A stretch of DNA of 20,088 nucleotides from Desulfuromonadaceae bacterium (GCA_028686145.1 JAQUCQ010000019.1:1-20088), one strand, 5' to 3'; positions 7,986-16,514 are shown, numbered from the stretch's first letter. Notes: a model not told the origin generated them from the letters alone. Translations and numbers: made by a program.

Positions 7986-8807
7986 ATGAATTGTATTATC
8001 GTACCAACCTGGCGCCTCATCGTGACCCACCCGCTTTCCGGAGCGGAAAACATGGCTATCGATGAGGCGTTGCTGCGTTCATTCGATCCGGCAGTCTCCT
8101 TGCCGGTCCTGCGGCTCTACGGCTGGAATCCTCCGGCGCTGTCGCTGGGGCGCTTTCAGAAGGCGGCTGAAGTACTCGATGTGGAGCGCTGCCAGACTGA
8201 TGGTGTTGCGGTCGTACGGCGGGTGACCGGCGGTGGCGTGATTTATCATGCCGACGAATTGACCTACTCGCTGGTCTGTTCTCCCTCCCACATCCCGCCT
8301 GCTTCATCAATTAAGGACTCATTTCGCGTGTTGACCGGATTTTTGCTTTCCTTCTACCGCACATTGGGTATTGAAGCCGCCTATGCGACCGATGTCGTAC
8401 CAGAAGGGACGCGCCTGGGCGAGCGCACCGCATTCTGTTTTGCCGGCAAGGAGAGTTTTGATATACTGGCAAAAGGCGGCAAAATCGGTGGCAATGCTCA
8501 GCGCAGGCTGAAGGGGGCCATCTTTCAACATGGTTCGATTCCGCTGTACAACCGCGCCGGCAAGGGATTGTCATACATGCGGGAACAGGCCCCTGAATAT
8601 GCCACGGGTACGCTGAGTCTTGCCGAATGCGGGGTTCCCGCAGATATCTGCAGCCTTGAGGCAGGCCTTGCAACAGCTTTTAGTGGACACTTTGGTGTTA
8701 AACTGCTGCGTGGTTCGTTGTCCGCATTGGAGCAGGCGGATATGGAGAGCTTGCTCGTGAACAAGTATTCAACAGAACAGTGGAATCTGGAAGGGGCAGG
8801 GGAGTGA
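7986..8807 (+). CDS. Lipoate/octanoate protein ligase-family acyltransferase (LipM-like)
   Basis: 273 aa from ATG 7986; a GTG at 7965 would add 7 residues. The protein belongs to the LplA/BirA-like fold: RRVTGGGVIYH (78-88) forms the acyl-binding loop, followed by GGKIGGNAQRR with the conserved lysine (Lys166) and FQHGSIPL. A cysteine in FCFAGKESFDI (Cys151) aligns with the catalytic Cys of the Bacillus LipM octanoyltransferase (ACF..PS.YEL). I therefore favour an octanoyl-ACP:GcvH transferase over an ATP-dependent lipoate ligase. The order LipM-like then LipA gives the two steps of lipoyl synthesis: octanoyl transfer, then sulfur insertion. It follows gcvPB by about 30 nt and overlaps lipA by 4 nt. 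The ribosome site is weak, so the start is uncertain by 7 codons. Confidence 0.85.
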   Translation: MNCIIVPTWRLIVTHPLSGAENMAIDEALLRSFDPAVSLPVLRLYGWNPPALSLGRFQKAAEVLDVERCQTDGVAVVRRVTGGGVIYHADELTYSLVCSPSHIPPASSIKDSFRVLTGFLLSFYRTLGIEAAYATDVVPEGTRLGERTAFCFAGKESFDILAKGGKIGGNAQRRLKGAIFQHGSIPLYNRAGKGLSYMREQAPEYATGTLSLAECGVPADICSLEAGLATAFSGHFGVKLLRGSLSALEQADMESLLVNKYSTEQWNLEGAGE

Positions 8808-9646
8808 ATATTCAGAGAAAACCGGAATGGCTGCGAAAAAAGGTCAATCCCGGCGAACAGAACAAAATGCGGAACTTGCTGGGTGAATTGCGGCTGAATA
8901 CGGTTTGCCAGCAGGCGCTCTGCCCCAATATATCGGAGTGCTTTGCTTGCGGTCAGGCCATTTTTTTGATTCTAGGCCGGAACTGTACCCGCCTCTGCAG
9001 TTTCTGTAATGTGGAGAAGACCCTGCCTTTGCCGGTCGATAGCGATGAGCCGGCACGGGTGGCAGAAGCGGTCTGCCGCCTGAAACTCTCTCATGTGGTG
9101 GTCACCAGCCCGACCCGTGACGATTTGCCGGATGGCGGAGCGGAAATCTATGCTGCTACGGTGGCGGCAATCCGCAGCGCTTCTCCAGAGACGCGGATCG
9201 AACTGCCTATTCCCGATTTCCAGGGGTGCATGGCAAGTCTGGAAGCGGTCGTGGCATCACGCCCGGATATCATTGCCCACAACGTTGAAACGGTGCCGCG
9301 CCTCTACCACATCCGCAACGGCTCACAGTATGGCCGTTCGCTGGAGGTGCTGCGCCTGTGTGCCGAAATGGCGCCGGATATCCGCACCAAGTCCGGCATC
9401 ATGCTCGGGATGGGGGAAACAGAAGATGAGGTGCTGCAGGTGTTACGCGATCTGCAGGGTATCGGGTGCGCGTATCTCAGCATTGGCCAGTATCTGGCCC
9501 CCAGCCGGAAACATTACCCGGTGCAGGAGTATGTCAGCCCGGAGCTGTTTGAGTCGCTACGGCTGCAGGCACTGGAAAGTGGATTCAGTCACGTGGAGAG
9601 CGGCTCCTATGTACGGAGTTCGTACCATGCGGGACAGTATGCATGA
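8804..9646 (+). CDS. lipA: Lipoyl synthase
   Basis: 280 aa from the GTG at 8804, whose GTGA overlaps the preceding stop and has AGGGGA just upstream. It inserts two sulfurs into the octanoyl chain on a carrier protein. Both iron-sulfur clusters are visible: the auxiliary CX4CX5C (Cys35, Cys40, Cys46) and the radical SAM CX3CX2C in CTRLCSFC (Cys61, Cys65, Cys68). The C-terminal RSSYHA, which supplies the serine ligand of the auxiliary cluster, is intact. ELPIPDFQG, HNVETVPRLY and TKSGIMLGMGE are family blocks. Its placement behind a gcv operon with a LipM-like gene suggests dedicated lipoylation of GcvH. An in-frame GTG at 8780 lies inside the upstream gene and is less likely. Confidence 0.96.
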   Translation: MNIQRKPEWLRKKVNPGEQNKMRNLLGELRLNTVCQQALCPNISECFACGQAIFLILGRNCTRLCSFCNVEKTLPLPVDSDEPARVAEAVCRLKLSHVVVTSPTRDDLPDGGAEIYAATVAAIRSASPETRIELPIPDFQGCMASLEAVVASRPDIIAHNVETVPRLYHIRNGSQYGRSLEVLRLCAEMAPDIRTKSGIMLGMGETEDEVLQVLRDLQGIGCAYLSIGQYLAPSRKHYPVQEYVSPELFESLRLQALESGFSHVESGSYVRSSYHAGQYA

Positions 9647-12087
9647 ATAAGCAAGGTAAAATAGGTACCGCCGGAAAAGGAGTGCCTCAAACTGCACTGC
9701 TGCTCTTGAGTGCGTTCATCATTGGAGCGCTGTCATTCTGGTTGGTTGGCATGCCGGCAGAGTGCCGGGTTGATAATGAAACGTCCGTCCCTGCCGTTGC
9801 CGGACCGGCAGAAAATCAATTGTCCCTCCTGAGCCCGAGTGAGCAATCCTACCTGAAAAAGTCAGGCGCTGTGACGATGTGCGTCGATCCTGACTGGGAA
9901 CCATACGAGCGCATCAACAGCAAAGGTGAACACGTTGGCATTGCCGCTGATCTCGTTGCGCTTGTAGCCGCGCGCTCCGGGGTTGCCCTGAAACTGGTCC
10001 CGACCAAAAGCTGGGAAGAGAGCCTCACGGCATCAAAAGAGGGGAAATGTCAGATCCTCAGCTTCCTCAATCAGTCTCCAAAACGTGACGAGTGGCTGCT
10101 GTTCACCGAAGCGTATTTTAGCGATCCCAATGTATTTATTACCCGTGAGGAACATGACTTTATCTCAAACCCTGCCACTCTTTCGGGTGAGACGGTTGTG
10201 CTTCCCGCCGGGACAAGTCTGGAAGAACGCATCAGGAGTGACTACCCGAACCTGACAGTCCGGATTGTCGGTTCAGAATCGGAAGCCATAGGGCTGGTTT
10301 CGGAACGCAAGGCGGACCTGACGGTACGGTCATTGTCAATGGCCGCCTACACCATTAAAAAAAACGGGCTGTTCAATCTCAAAATTGCGGGACAAATCCC
10401 CAATTTTACCAACCACTTCCGAATAGGCGTCATAAAAAGTCAGCCAATGCTCAGAGACATCCTCACCAAAGGGGTGCGCAGCATTACCCCGCAAGAGGTT
10501 GATCAGGTAATTAACAAATATATTCCGATCAATGTGCAGGCCGGAATCGATTATGCCCTGACGATCAAAATGGTCATCGTGTTCGGACTGTGTTTGCTCA
10601 TTGGTTTTCTGTGGAACTTCCAGCTCAGGGGGGTCAACAGAACCTTGGCGGCACGAGAGGCGGAACTGCTGGAGCTTAGCTGCCAACTTAACGAGGATGT
10701 AGCTACCCGAAAACAGGCTGAGGAGGCGTTGACATTATCCTTGTCACTACTCAGTGCAACGTTGGAATCAACGGCTGACGGTATCCTGGTTACGGACCAG
10801 GATGGGCATATTTCCCGGTGGAATCAGAAGTTTGCCGACCTCTGGCATATTCCGGAAGGCTTGCTGGACACTGACGTTAAATACCCGGTTACCGACCATA
10901 TAGCTGCTCAGACCACCCGACCCGAAGATTTTATAGCCACGGTCATGGAATTGTATAAAAACCCGGATAAAACAAGTGCCGACACGCTTCAACTTGCCGA
11001 CGGCCGTTTTATAAAAAGATTCTCGCAGCCTCGAAAAATTGGAGATGCTGTCGCGGGCCGTGTATGGTCATTCACCGACATCACTGAGCAGAAGAAGGCT
11101 GGAGAGGCATTGGAAAGGTTAAACCATACACTTGAACAGTTGTGTGTTACCGATAGCTTGACCGGGATTGCCAACCGCCGCCGCTTTGACGAGGTTGTGG
11201 TGCAGGAACATGCTCGACATGCCCGCACCGGTGCTGAATTGTCACTGATCATGTTGGATATTGACCAGTTCAAGGCGTTTAATGACTGCTACGGACACGT
11301 TATGGGTGACGAGTGCCTGAAACAGATTGGTCAGGTGTTGGCTGGTTGCGTTGTCAGGCCAGCTGATCTGGCGGCTCGTTATGGCGGCGAAGAATTCGCG
11401 TGTATTCTTCCGGAGACGGACCTCTGTGGCGCTATTGCCATTGCTGAAAAAATTCGGCGCAGCATTTACGCCTGTGCGATTCCCCACAAGGAGTCGACTG
11501 TTGCAGAGTATGTTACGGCCAGCCTCGGCGTTGTATCGGTGCAGTGCAGTTCCGGTCAATCCGCGGTGGACATCATCGCCCGGGCGGATGAGCTGCTGTA
11601 CAGGGCAAAATCCTCCGGCCGCAACCAAGTGGCGTTTATGGCCTCAGGACATGATGGCGCGCCGACGCCGGGAGATCTCAATAGTAATCTCGTGCAGTTG
11701 GTCTGGAAAGATTCCTACTGTTGTGGCAATCCATTGATAGATTCACAGCATAAGTCACTTTTTACCAGTTCCAACGAGTTGTTTAAAGTGATTCTCTCCC
11801 AGCGGCCAGCCATGGAGATCTCCTCAATCATTGCCCGGCTGCTTGAAGAGGTATCCCAGCACTTCCAGGACGAGCAACAGCTGCTTGAGCATCTGGGATT
11901 TTCGGGCTTACTACCGCATACGGAAGAACATGCCAAACTGGTCGCCAGGGGGCTTGAACTATCACACCAATTCAATACCTCGACACTTTCAGTCGGAGAA
12001 GTTTTCCAGTTTCTTGTCCATGATGTTGTGTTGGTGCACATGCTTGGGGCGGACAGAGAGTATTTCCATTTAATAAACAACGATTGA
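9643..12087 (+). CDS. Diguanylate cyclase: SBP3 - TM - PAS - GGDEF - hemerythrin
   Basis: 814 aa membrane sensor. The order is TM1 (17-36); periplasmic solute-binding family 3 domain (about 75-300, starting VTMCVDPDWEPYE); TM2 (308-326); short coiled linker; PAS (about 368-485); GGDEF (about 497-665); C-terminal bacteriohemerythrin (685-810). The cyclase site is GGEEF (581-585), with the product-inhibition I-site RPAD (572-575) five residues before it, so the enzyme should make c-di-GMP. All expected hemerythrin ligands are present: His703, His740, Glu744, His759, His763, His799 and Asp804, a di-iron site likely to bind O2. It could join a periplasmic amino-acid-like ligand, a PAS signal and cytoplasmic O2 or redox in one output; this is inference. 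ATG overlaps the lipA stop by 4 nt, placing it last in the gcv-lip operon. Confidence 0.93.
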   Translation: MNKQGKIGTAGKGVPQTALLLLSAFIIGALSFWLVGMPAECRVDNETSVPAVAGPAENQLSLLSPSEQSYLKKSGAVTMCVDPDWEPYERINSKGEHVGIAADLVALVAARSGVALKLVPTKSWEESLTASKEGKCQILSFLNQSPKRDEWLLFTEAYFSDPNVFITREEHDFISNPATLSGETVVLPAGTSLEERIRSDYPNLTVRIVGSESEAIGLVSERKADLTVRSLSMAAYTIKKNGLFNLKIAGQIPNFTNHFRIGVIKSQPMLRDILTKGVRSITPQEVDQVINKYIPINVQAGIDYALTIKMVIVFGLCLLIGFLWNFQLRGVNRTLAAREAELLELSCQLNEDVATRKQAEEALTLSLSLLSATLESTADGILVTDQDGHISRWNQKFADLWHIPEGLLDTDVKYPVTDHIAAQTTRPEDFIATVMELYKNPDKTSADTLQLADGRFIKRFSQPRKIGDAVAGRVWSFTDITEQKKAGEALERLNHTLEQLCVTDSLTGIANRRRFDEVVVQEHARHARTGAELSLIMLDIDQFKAFNDCYGHVMGDECLKQIGQVLAGCVVRPADLAARYGGEEFACILPETDLCGAIAIAEKIRRSIYACAIPHKESTVAEYVTASLGVVSVQCSSGQSAVDIIARADELLYRAKSSGRNQVAFMASGHDGAPTPGDLNSNLVQLVWKDSYCCGNPLIDSQHKSLFTSSNELFKVILSQRPAMEISSIIARLLEEVSQHFQDEQQLLEHLGFSGLLPHTEEHAKLVARGLELSHQFNTSTLSVGEVFQFLVHDVVLVHMLGADREYFHLINND

Positions 12088-12200
12088 AGCGGTTGATCAC
12101 GGTAGCGGCAAAAGCAGGGGATATTGTCTGTCAGATGGAATGTGCCCAGCGGCATGATTGAACGATTATTTAAATCAAGTATATATGAGGGAGTATGATC

Positions 12201-12620
12201 ATGCAGGAGCTGAAAAAGTTTTTCTCAACTGAAGACAAGTTTGCCCGTCACTCCGGCATCGAGCTTGTTGATGCGGGTTCCGGGTGGGCAAAAGCTAGCA
12301 TGAAAATCGCACCGTTCCACTTAAACGGTGCCAGAACGGTTCATGGTGGCGCTATTTTCACTCTGGCAGATTTCGCGTTTGCCGTTGCGTCAAATTCTCA
12401 CGGAACCCTGGCAATGGGTATCAATACCAGCGTTAACTTTGTGAAGGCTGCCCTGAAAGGGACGCTGTATGCAGAAGCAAAGGAACAGTCGCTTAATCCA
12501 AAGCTGGCTGCGTACTCGGTCATGATTACCGATGATGCCGGCGATGTTGTGGCTATTTTCCAGGGAATGGTCTATCGGAAAAAGGACTCGATTTTGCCAA
12601 AAGCCTTGAAAGAGAGCTGA
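12201..12620 (+). CDS. PaaI-family hotdog thioesterase
   Basis: 139 aa. Single hotdog domain with HGGAIFTLADFAFAVA (from His48; acidic residue Asp57 in the helix), typical of PaaI/YdiI-type acyl-CoA thioesterases, followed by the SVNFVKAALKGTLYAEA strand pair. The substrate cannot be deduced, but aryl- or acyl-CoA esters are usual. The start was set at ATG 12201 because GAGGGAG ends 7 nt upstream; the ATG at 12195 is only 1 nt from that site. The gap from the cyclase stop is 113 nt. It converges with the polymerase gene, and the two stops lie in a small hairpin. Confidence 0.88.
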   Translation: MQELKKFFSTEDKFARHSGIELVDAGSGWAKASMKIAPFHLNGARTVHGGAIFTLADFAFAVASNSHGTLAMGINTSVNFVKAALKGTLYAEAKEQSLNPKLAAYSVMITDDAGDVVAIFQGMVYRKKDSILPKALKES

Positions 12621-12638
12621 TGGCGAAAGGAGCCGTCA
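12618..12638. other. Hairpin joining the two convergent stop codons
   Basis: A 7-bp stem with one G-U pair (TGATGGC with GCCGTCA) and a 7-nt GAAAGGA loop. Each arm contains the stop codon of one of the two convergent genes. It has no T-run, so it may be only a weak bidirectional terminator or 3'-end stabiliser. Confidence 0.35.
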
Positions 12639-13856
12639 GGCGGGGTGATGAACTGTCGCGAGTTTTGCCTTCAGCAGTTCCACCCGCTTCTGCAGAAGAT
12701 ATGATGCCCGGTTCTTGACCGGCAGCGCCTCCAGTTTTTCTTGATCAACTCCCAGTCCCAGTCCACTCATTCCGGCAACGAGCAGAGCGTCCTCCCATCC
12801 CGCCATGGGGAGGCCGCCCGGTTTGTCAGCAGCGGAAACCTGCGGGAGAATTGCGGCAATGCGTGCCTTAATCGCCTGTTCTGCCATCCTGATCTTCGAT
12901 GAGCAGCGCATTTCATCCCATCTATTGCCTTTGCCGTGCAGGCGGTTGGTCCAGGCCAGAGCCGTGCGGTATGATACCGGCAGGCGGAGACGGTTACAAA
13001 AATCCACAGCCATACGAAACCCGGTTTCATCATGACCATGGTGTTTGGGGTAGAGCTTCGGATCGGTGGCCAGTTTGCCGAGGTCGTGAAAGAGTGCGCA
13101 AAAACGGGTCAGCGGGTCGCTACTCACCGCCGCCACCCGTTGCAGCACCTGGATGGAGTGGGTAAACAGATCCCCCTCGGGATGATGCTGGAGCGGTCCG
13201 GCCGGGATCTGTGGCATACGGAAGAGTTCAGGAAGAAATTCTGCGCCGACGTTGAACTTGATCATCTGCTGGAAAAAACGCTCCGGCGACTTCCGTGCCA
13301 GGGCCTTGAGCATTTCGCTGCAGAAGCGCTCTACCGGCATGGCTCTGAATGCATCGGACCACGTCTCCTTCCGGATCAGCGCTCCGGTTTCCGGTGTCAG
13401 ACGCCATCCATCAGCCTCGAAGCGGAAGGCGCGCAAGATGCGCAGCGGATCATCCCTGAAGCTGTGATCGCTGCATGCCCGGAGAAGTCCCTTCTTCAAA
13501 TCGTTTTCGGCTCCAGGTAATACAGTGCGTATCCCGTTAAGATCCATCGCCATGGCGTTAATGGTGAAGTCGCGCCGGAGCAGATCGTCCTCCAGATCGT
13601 CCATACGGTCGATGCGGGTAACTTCGATTCTGCCGAATTCGGGGTGATATTTGAAAAAGATCGTGGCTGCACTGGTCGCTTCAACCAGCCGGAAACCGAG
13701 CGCACAGAGTTCATCCGCGGAAAGGGCGGTTACCAGGTCGATGTCCTGACTTTCCGTCCCCAAGAGCAGATCTCGTACCGTGCCGCCGACGAGGACGACC
13801 CGGTCGTGGCAGGCGCTGGGGAAGAGGTTCTGCAAAAAAAGGAGGAGTGTGGTCAC
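12636..13856 (-). CDS. tRNA nucleotidyltransferase / poly(A) polymerase family protein with HD domain
   Basis: 406 aa, GTG start 20 nt after the uracil-DNA glycosylase stop, with AAGG upstream. The nucleotidyltransferase head shows LVGGTVRDLLLG (22-33) and the metal-binding DID (38-40), then RRDFTINAMA (94-103) and DDPLRILRAFRFE. A C-terminal HD-type domain follows, with THSIQVL and LFHDLGK (His257, Asp258). This is the class II CCA-adding/poly(A) polymerase family. Geobacter sulfurreducens is reported to have separate C-adding, A-adding and poly(A)-adding enzymes of this family, so the nucleotide specificity is left open here. It is cotranscribed with the glycosylase from a strong promoter. 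Confidence 0.9.
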   Translation of the reverse strand: MTTLLLFLQNLFPSACHDRVVLVGGTVRDLLLGTESQDIDLVTALSADELCALGFRLVEATSAATIFFKYHPEFGRIEVTRIDRMDDLEDDLLRRDFTINAMAMDLNGIRTVLPGAENDLKKGLLRACSDHSFRDDPLRILRAFRFEADGWRLTPETGALIRKETWSDAFRAMPVERFCSEMLKALARKSPERFFQQMIKFNVGAEFLPELFRMPQIPAGPLQHHPEGDLFTHSIQVLQRVAAVSSDPLTRFCALFHDLGKLATDPKLYPKHHGHDETGFRMAVDFCNRLRLPVSYRTALAWTNRLHGKGNRWDEMRCSSKIRMAEQAIKARIAAILPQVSAADKPGGLPMAGWEDALLVAGMSGLGLGVDQEKLEALPVKNRASYLLQKRVELLKAKLATVHHPA

Positions 13857-13876
13857 GGTAAACCTTGGCGGATGTC

Positions 13877-14662
13877 CTATTTTTTTCTGCTTTTTTCCGG
13901 AACCGGCAGCTTGAGAAGCTGTAATACCTGGGTCATATCGTCCCAGACGCTCCAGAATGAGTCGGAGTTGCCGCCGGTACGGAGCAGGTATGATGGATGG
14001 TATGTCGGCATGAGCGGCATTCCGTGAAAATCGTGGAATTTGCCGCGCAATTTGGATATGGGCACTTTTGTCTGCAGCAGCGCCTGAGCGGCAGAACTGC
14101 CGAGAGCCACAATTACCTCGGGTTTAATGGAAAGAAGTTGGCGTAGCAGGAATGGAAAACAGGCGCTGACTTCGTCGCTTTCCGGTGGCCGGTTTTTTGG
14201 CGGTCGGCACTTGACCACATTGCAGATATACACATCCTCGCGTTTCAAGCCCATTGCGGTAATGATACGGTTCAACATTTTCCCGGCGTCGCCGACAAAC
14301 GGCTCCCCCTGGGCGTCCTCATCGGCTCCCGGACCTTCGCCGACGAAAACGAGCCGGGCGTGTGGATTGCCGACTCCGAATACCAGATTTTTTCTGGTGG
14401 CTCCCAGTTTGCACCGTTGGCATGCCCCCAGATCCTTTCTGATTTGCTCAAGAGTTTCATGCTTTTCCGGCGTGTCTGGCAGGTTAGCGGACACTGTTTC
14501 CTCCGGGGGCTGCTCTGGCAGGGCAGGTCGTTGTAGCGGTGCTTCCGCCCCGGCCGCAAGCGTCAGTTCCGGCGGAATACCGTCCACCCCGCTTTCCTGA
14601 AGTTCCTGCAGGTAGGCCGTGAGCGATGCAAACAGATGGGATTGGACGGAATGTGTGTTCAC
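13877..14662 (-). CDS. Family 4 uracil-DNA glycosylase (Fe-S)
   Basis: 261 aa. It excises uracil from DNA in base-excision repair. The four 4Fe-4S cysteines are visible: CQRC (Cys81, Cys84), VKCRPPKNR (Cys152) and SACF (Cys168). The active-site motif GEGPGADED is at 108-116 and the leucine-loop motif HPSYLLR at 222-228. About 75 N-terminal residues before the catalytic domain are rich in Pro, Glu and Ala after an initial amphipathic helix. They are probably a flexible extension, and possibly an interaction arm. GTG start with AGGAG about 8 nt upstream. It is the first gene of the pair with the polymerase and has a TTGACA promoter. Confidence 0.93.
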   Translation of the reverse strand: MNTHSVQSHLFASLTAYLQELQESGVDGIPPELTLAAGAEAPLQRPALPEQPPEETVSANLPDTPEKHETLEQIRKDLGACQRCKLGATRKNLVFGVGNPHARLVFVGEGPGADEDAQGEPFVGDAGKMLNRIITAMGLKREDVYICNVVKCRPPKNRPPESDEVSACFPFLLRQLLSIKPEVIVALGSSAAQALLQTKVPISKLRGKFHDFHGMPLMPTYHPSYLLRTGGNSDSFWSVWDDMTQVLQLLKLPVPEKSRKK

Positions 14663-14677
14663 GGGTGCGGCTCCTGC

Positions 14678-14707
14678 TTGTCAAATGTGTATGCAACATA
14701 GTAGAAT
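14678..14707 (+). promoter_or_regulatory. Promoter of the phospholipase C-like gene
   Basis: TTGTCA (14678-14683) and TAGAAT (14702-14707) are separated by 18 bp. Start of transcription would be near 14714, about 60 nt before the ATG at 14773. It lies back to back with the glycosylase promoter. Confidence 0.45.
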
Positions 14708-14728
14708 AAGGCGTACTGTTGTTCGAGT

Positions 14729-14757
14729 AATCTATCAGTAAGCACAGTGCCTGTCAA
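14729..14757 (-). promoter_or_regulatory. Sigma-70 promoter of the glycosylase-polymerase pair
   Basis: On the minus strand a perfect TTGACA (14752-14757) and TAGATT (14729-14734) are separated by exactly 17 bp. Start of transcription would be near 14722, about 60 nt before the GTG at 14662. Confidence 0.55.
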
Positions 14758-14772
14758 AACGAAAGAACCTCT

Positions 14773-15672
14773 ATGCTTTTTCTATTAATTGCCGTTGCGG
14801 CAGTTCTGTTTCCGACCGAGGCGCTGGCCTGGGGTGGAGGCATTCATCTTCAACTGGGGACCCAGGTATTGGCCAATCTGGAGCTGCTGCCAGGTGATGT
14901 CGCCGCCCTTCTGGCGGTTCACCCCAAAGACTTTCTGTATGGCTGTCTCGCTCCCGACATTACGGTTGGTAAGAAGTATACCCATTACCTGCTCAACTGT
15001 CACCGCTGGGGAATCGGCCGGACTCTGATGAAAGAGGCTAAAACTGACCACCAGAGAGCCTGCGCCTATGGGTATCTCTGCCATCTGGCAGCGGATTGTG
15101 TCGCCCATAATTACTATGTTCCCTACAAGATTATCCGTTCGTTTGCCACGATAACGACAAAACACGCCTATTGGGAGATGCGCTTCGAGGAGTTTGTCGA
15201 GAAGGATATTTGGAAACTGGCACGTAAAGTCTGTCGTGCCGATCAGCGCGGCAACGACATGTTGCTTCGCAGTGTGTTGACGACCACCCTCTTTTCGTTT
15301 GGCACCAACAAAAGGATTTTTAACTCGATCATGGTAATGGCACGGATGGAACACCTGCAGAAAGTCATGCAAACACTCTCCGGCAAGTCACGGTACCAAT
15401 TGGCGGAAGCGGACCGGGACGAATATATGCAGTTAACCAGAGAGGCAATTTATAATTTTTTGCAGTATCCTGACGATTCGTTATTTCTTCAGGTGGACCC
15501 GACGGGAGAGAAGGCGCTTGTTGCCGCCGATGTTTTGCGGAAAAATCTGCGGCTTCGCTATAAGAGCGGCTTTATGTCACGGGCAGAAGGGCTTGAACGG
15601 GTTGAAACCATGCGGGACGTTTTTCGAAAATCGTTGCATAAACCTGAACTGCTGAGGAAACTGCACGTCTGA
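14773..15672 (+). CDS. Zinc-dependent phospholipase C-like secreted protein
   Basis: 299 aa. A signal peptide of about 19 residues ends at ALA and leaves Trp20 as the mature first residue, as in Bacillus PLC, where the N-terminal Trp binds zinc. Candidate zinc ligands follow in family order: His25 (GGGIHLQ), Asp62 (LAPD), His71 and His77 (THYLLNCH), then HLAADCVAH (His104, Asp108, His112). This matches the zinc-dependent PLC/S1-P1-like superfamily. The C-terminal half is helical and basic without recognisable domains. The substrate is unknown; lipid hydrolysis in the periplasm is inferred from the family only. It is divergent from the glycosylase gene and convergent with the amidase, 10 nt apart. 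Confidence 0.8.
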   Translation: MLFLLIAVAAVLFPTEALAWGGGIHLQLGTQVLANLELLPGDVAALLAVHPKDFLYGCLAPDITVGKKYTHYLLNCHRWGIGRTLMKEAKTDHQRACAYGYLCHLAADCVAHNYYVPYKIIRSFATITTKHAYWEMRFEEFVEKDIWKLARKVCRADQRGNDMLLRSVLTTTLFSFGTNKRIFNSIMVMARMEHLQKVMQTLSGKSRYQLAEADRDEYMQLTREAIYNFLQYPDDSLFLQVDPTGEKALVAADVLRKNLRLRYKSGFMSRAEGLERVETMRDVFRKSLHKPELLRKLHV

Positions 15673-15682
15673 AAGCGGCGGT

Positions 15683-16456
15683 TTAATAGAGTTCCGGTTT
15701 GCGGTCGTTGAAGCAGGGAATCTGCGCCCGCCAGTCGTTCATGGCCTGCATGTCAAGCGGAGCGATAATTTCCCCCTCGATCTCCCCTCCTTCGGCCAGC
15801 AGTTCCCCTTTGGGGTCGATAATCATGCTCATGCCGAAAAAGTCCAGCTTCCCGATCATGCCGCAGGCGTTGCAGGCGACGACGAAGAGCTGGTTTTCTA
15901 TTGCCCGTGCCCGCAGCAGCGCCCGCCAGTGTTCCTGGCGGGGTTTGGGCCACTGGGCCGGCACGCAGATCACTTCGGCGCCTTCAACCGCCAGACGCCG
16001 GGAAAGTTCGGGAAAACGCAGGTCGTAACAGATAATGACTCCGATCTTGCCGATCGAAGTATCTGTCAGCAGCCATGAATCGCCGCCTGAAAAAGCACGA
16101 TCCTCTCCCAGCAGGGAGAAAAGGTGAATTTTGCGATAGACCCCGGCCAACGCACCGTTGTCGATAACATGCACCGTGTTGAATACCTTGTCGCCGTTCG
16201 GTTCCGGCATGCTGCCGACGATTACCAGCTTGTGCTGGGCCGAAAGCTCCAGCAGTTCCGCTACAATTCCCTCTGTCCGCAGTGCCAGCTCATTCAGATT
16301 CTTGTAGGCAAAACCGCTTGACCACATCTCCGGCAGCACGGCCAGTGTGGCCCCCTGCGCAGCGGCACGGGCGAGAGCAGCGCGGACAAAGGCCAGATTG
16401 GCATCCACATCTCCCTGCTTGACGGTAAACTGAATGGCGGCGGCGGTAATGCTCAT
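15683..16456 (-). CDS. Nitrilase-superfamily carbon-nitrogen hydrolase
   Basis: 257 aa from ATG 16456, which has AGGAG 6-7 nt upstream; the frame extends further upstream without a ribosome site. The catalytic triad is visible: Glu43 in LPEMW, Lys109 in YRKIHLF and Cys143 in ICYDLRFPEL. The overall length and the PAQWPKPR..HW..LLRARAIENQ segment resemble omega-amidase/YafV-type members that hydrolyse 2-oxoglutaramate or related amides. This substrate is a guess from the subgroup. It is a cytoplasmic, single gene with its own promoter upstream. The stop lies 10 nt from the convergent phospholipase-like gene. Confidence 0.9.
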   Translation of the reverse strand: MSITAAAIQFTVKQGDVDANLAFVRAALARAAAQGATLAVLPEMWSSGFAYKNLNELALRTEGIVAELLELSAQHKLVIVGSMPEPNGDKVFNTVHVIDNGALAGVYRKIHLFSLLGEDRAFSGGDSWLLTDTSIGKIGVIICYDLRFPELSRRLAVEGAEVICVPAQWPKPRQEHWRALLRARAIENQLFVVACNACGMIGKLDFFGMSMIIDPKGELLAEGGEIEGEIIAPLDMQAMNDWRAQIPCFNDRKPELY

Positions 16457-16514
16457 AAGAACTCCTTCTCTACGGCAGGTGACAGCTCTTCTTGTCCTAA
16501 AAACGAATATCCCG

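Noticed and set aside
12160..12190. Promoter TTGAAC-16-TATATA before the thioesterase gene
   Set aside because: Transcription would start within or after the ribosome site at 12187-12193, so it could not serve this gene.
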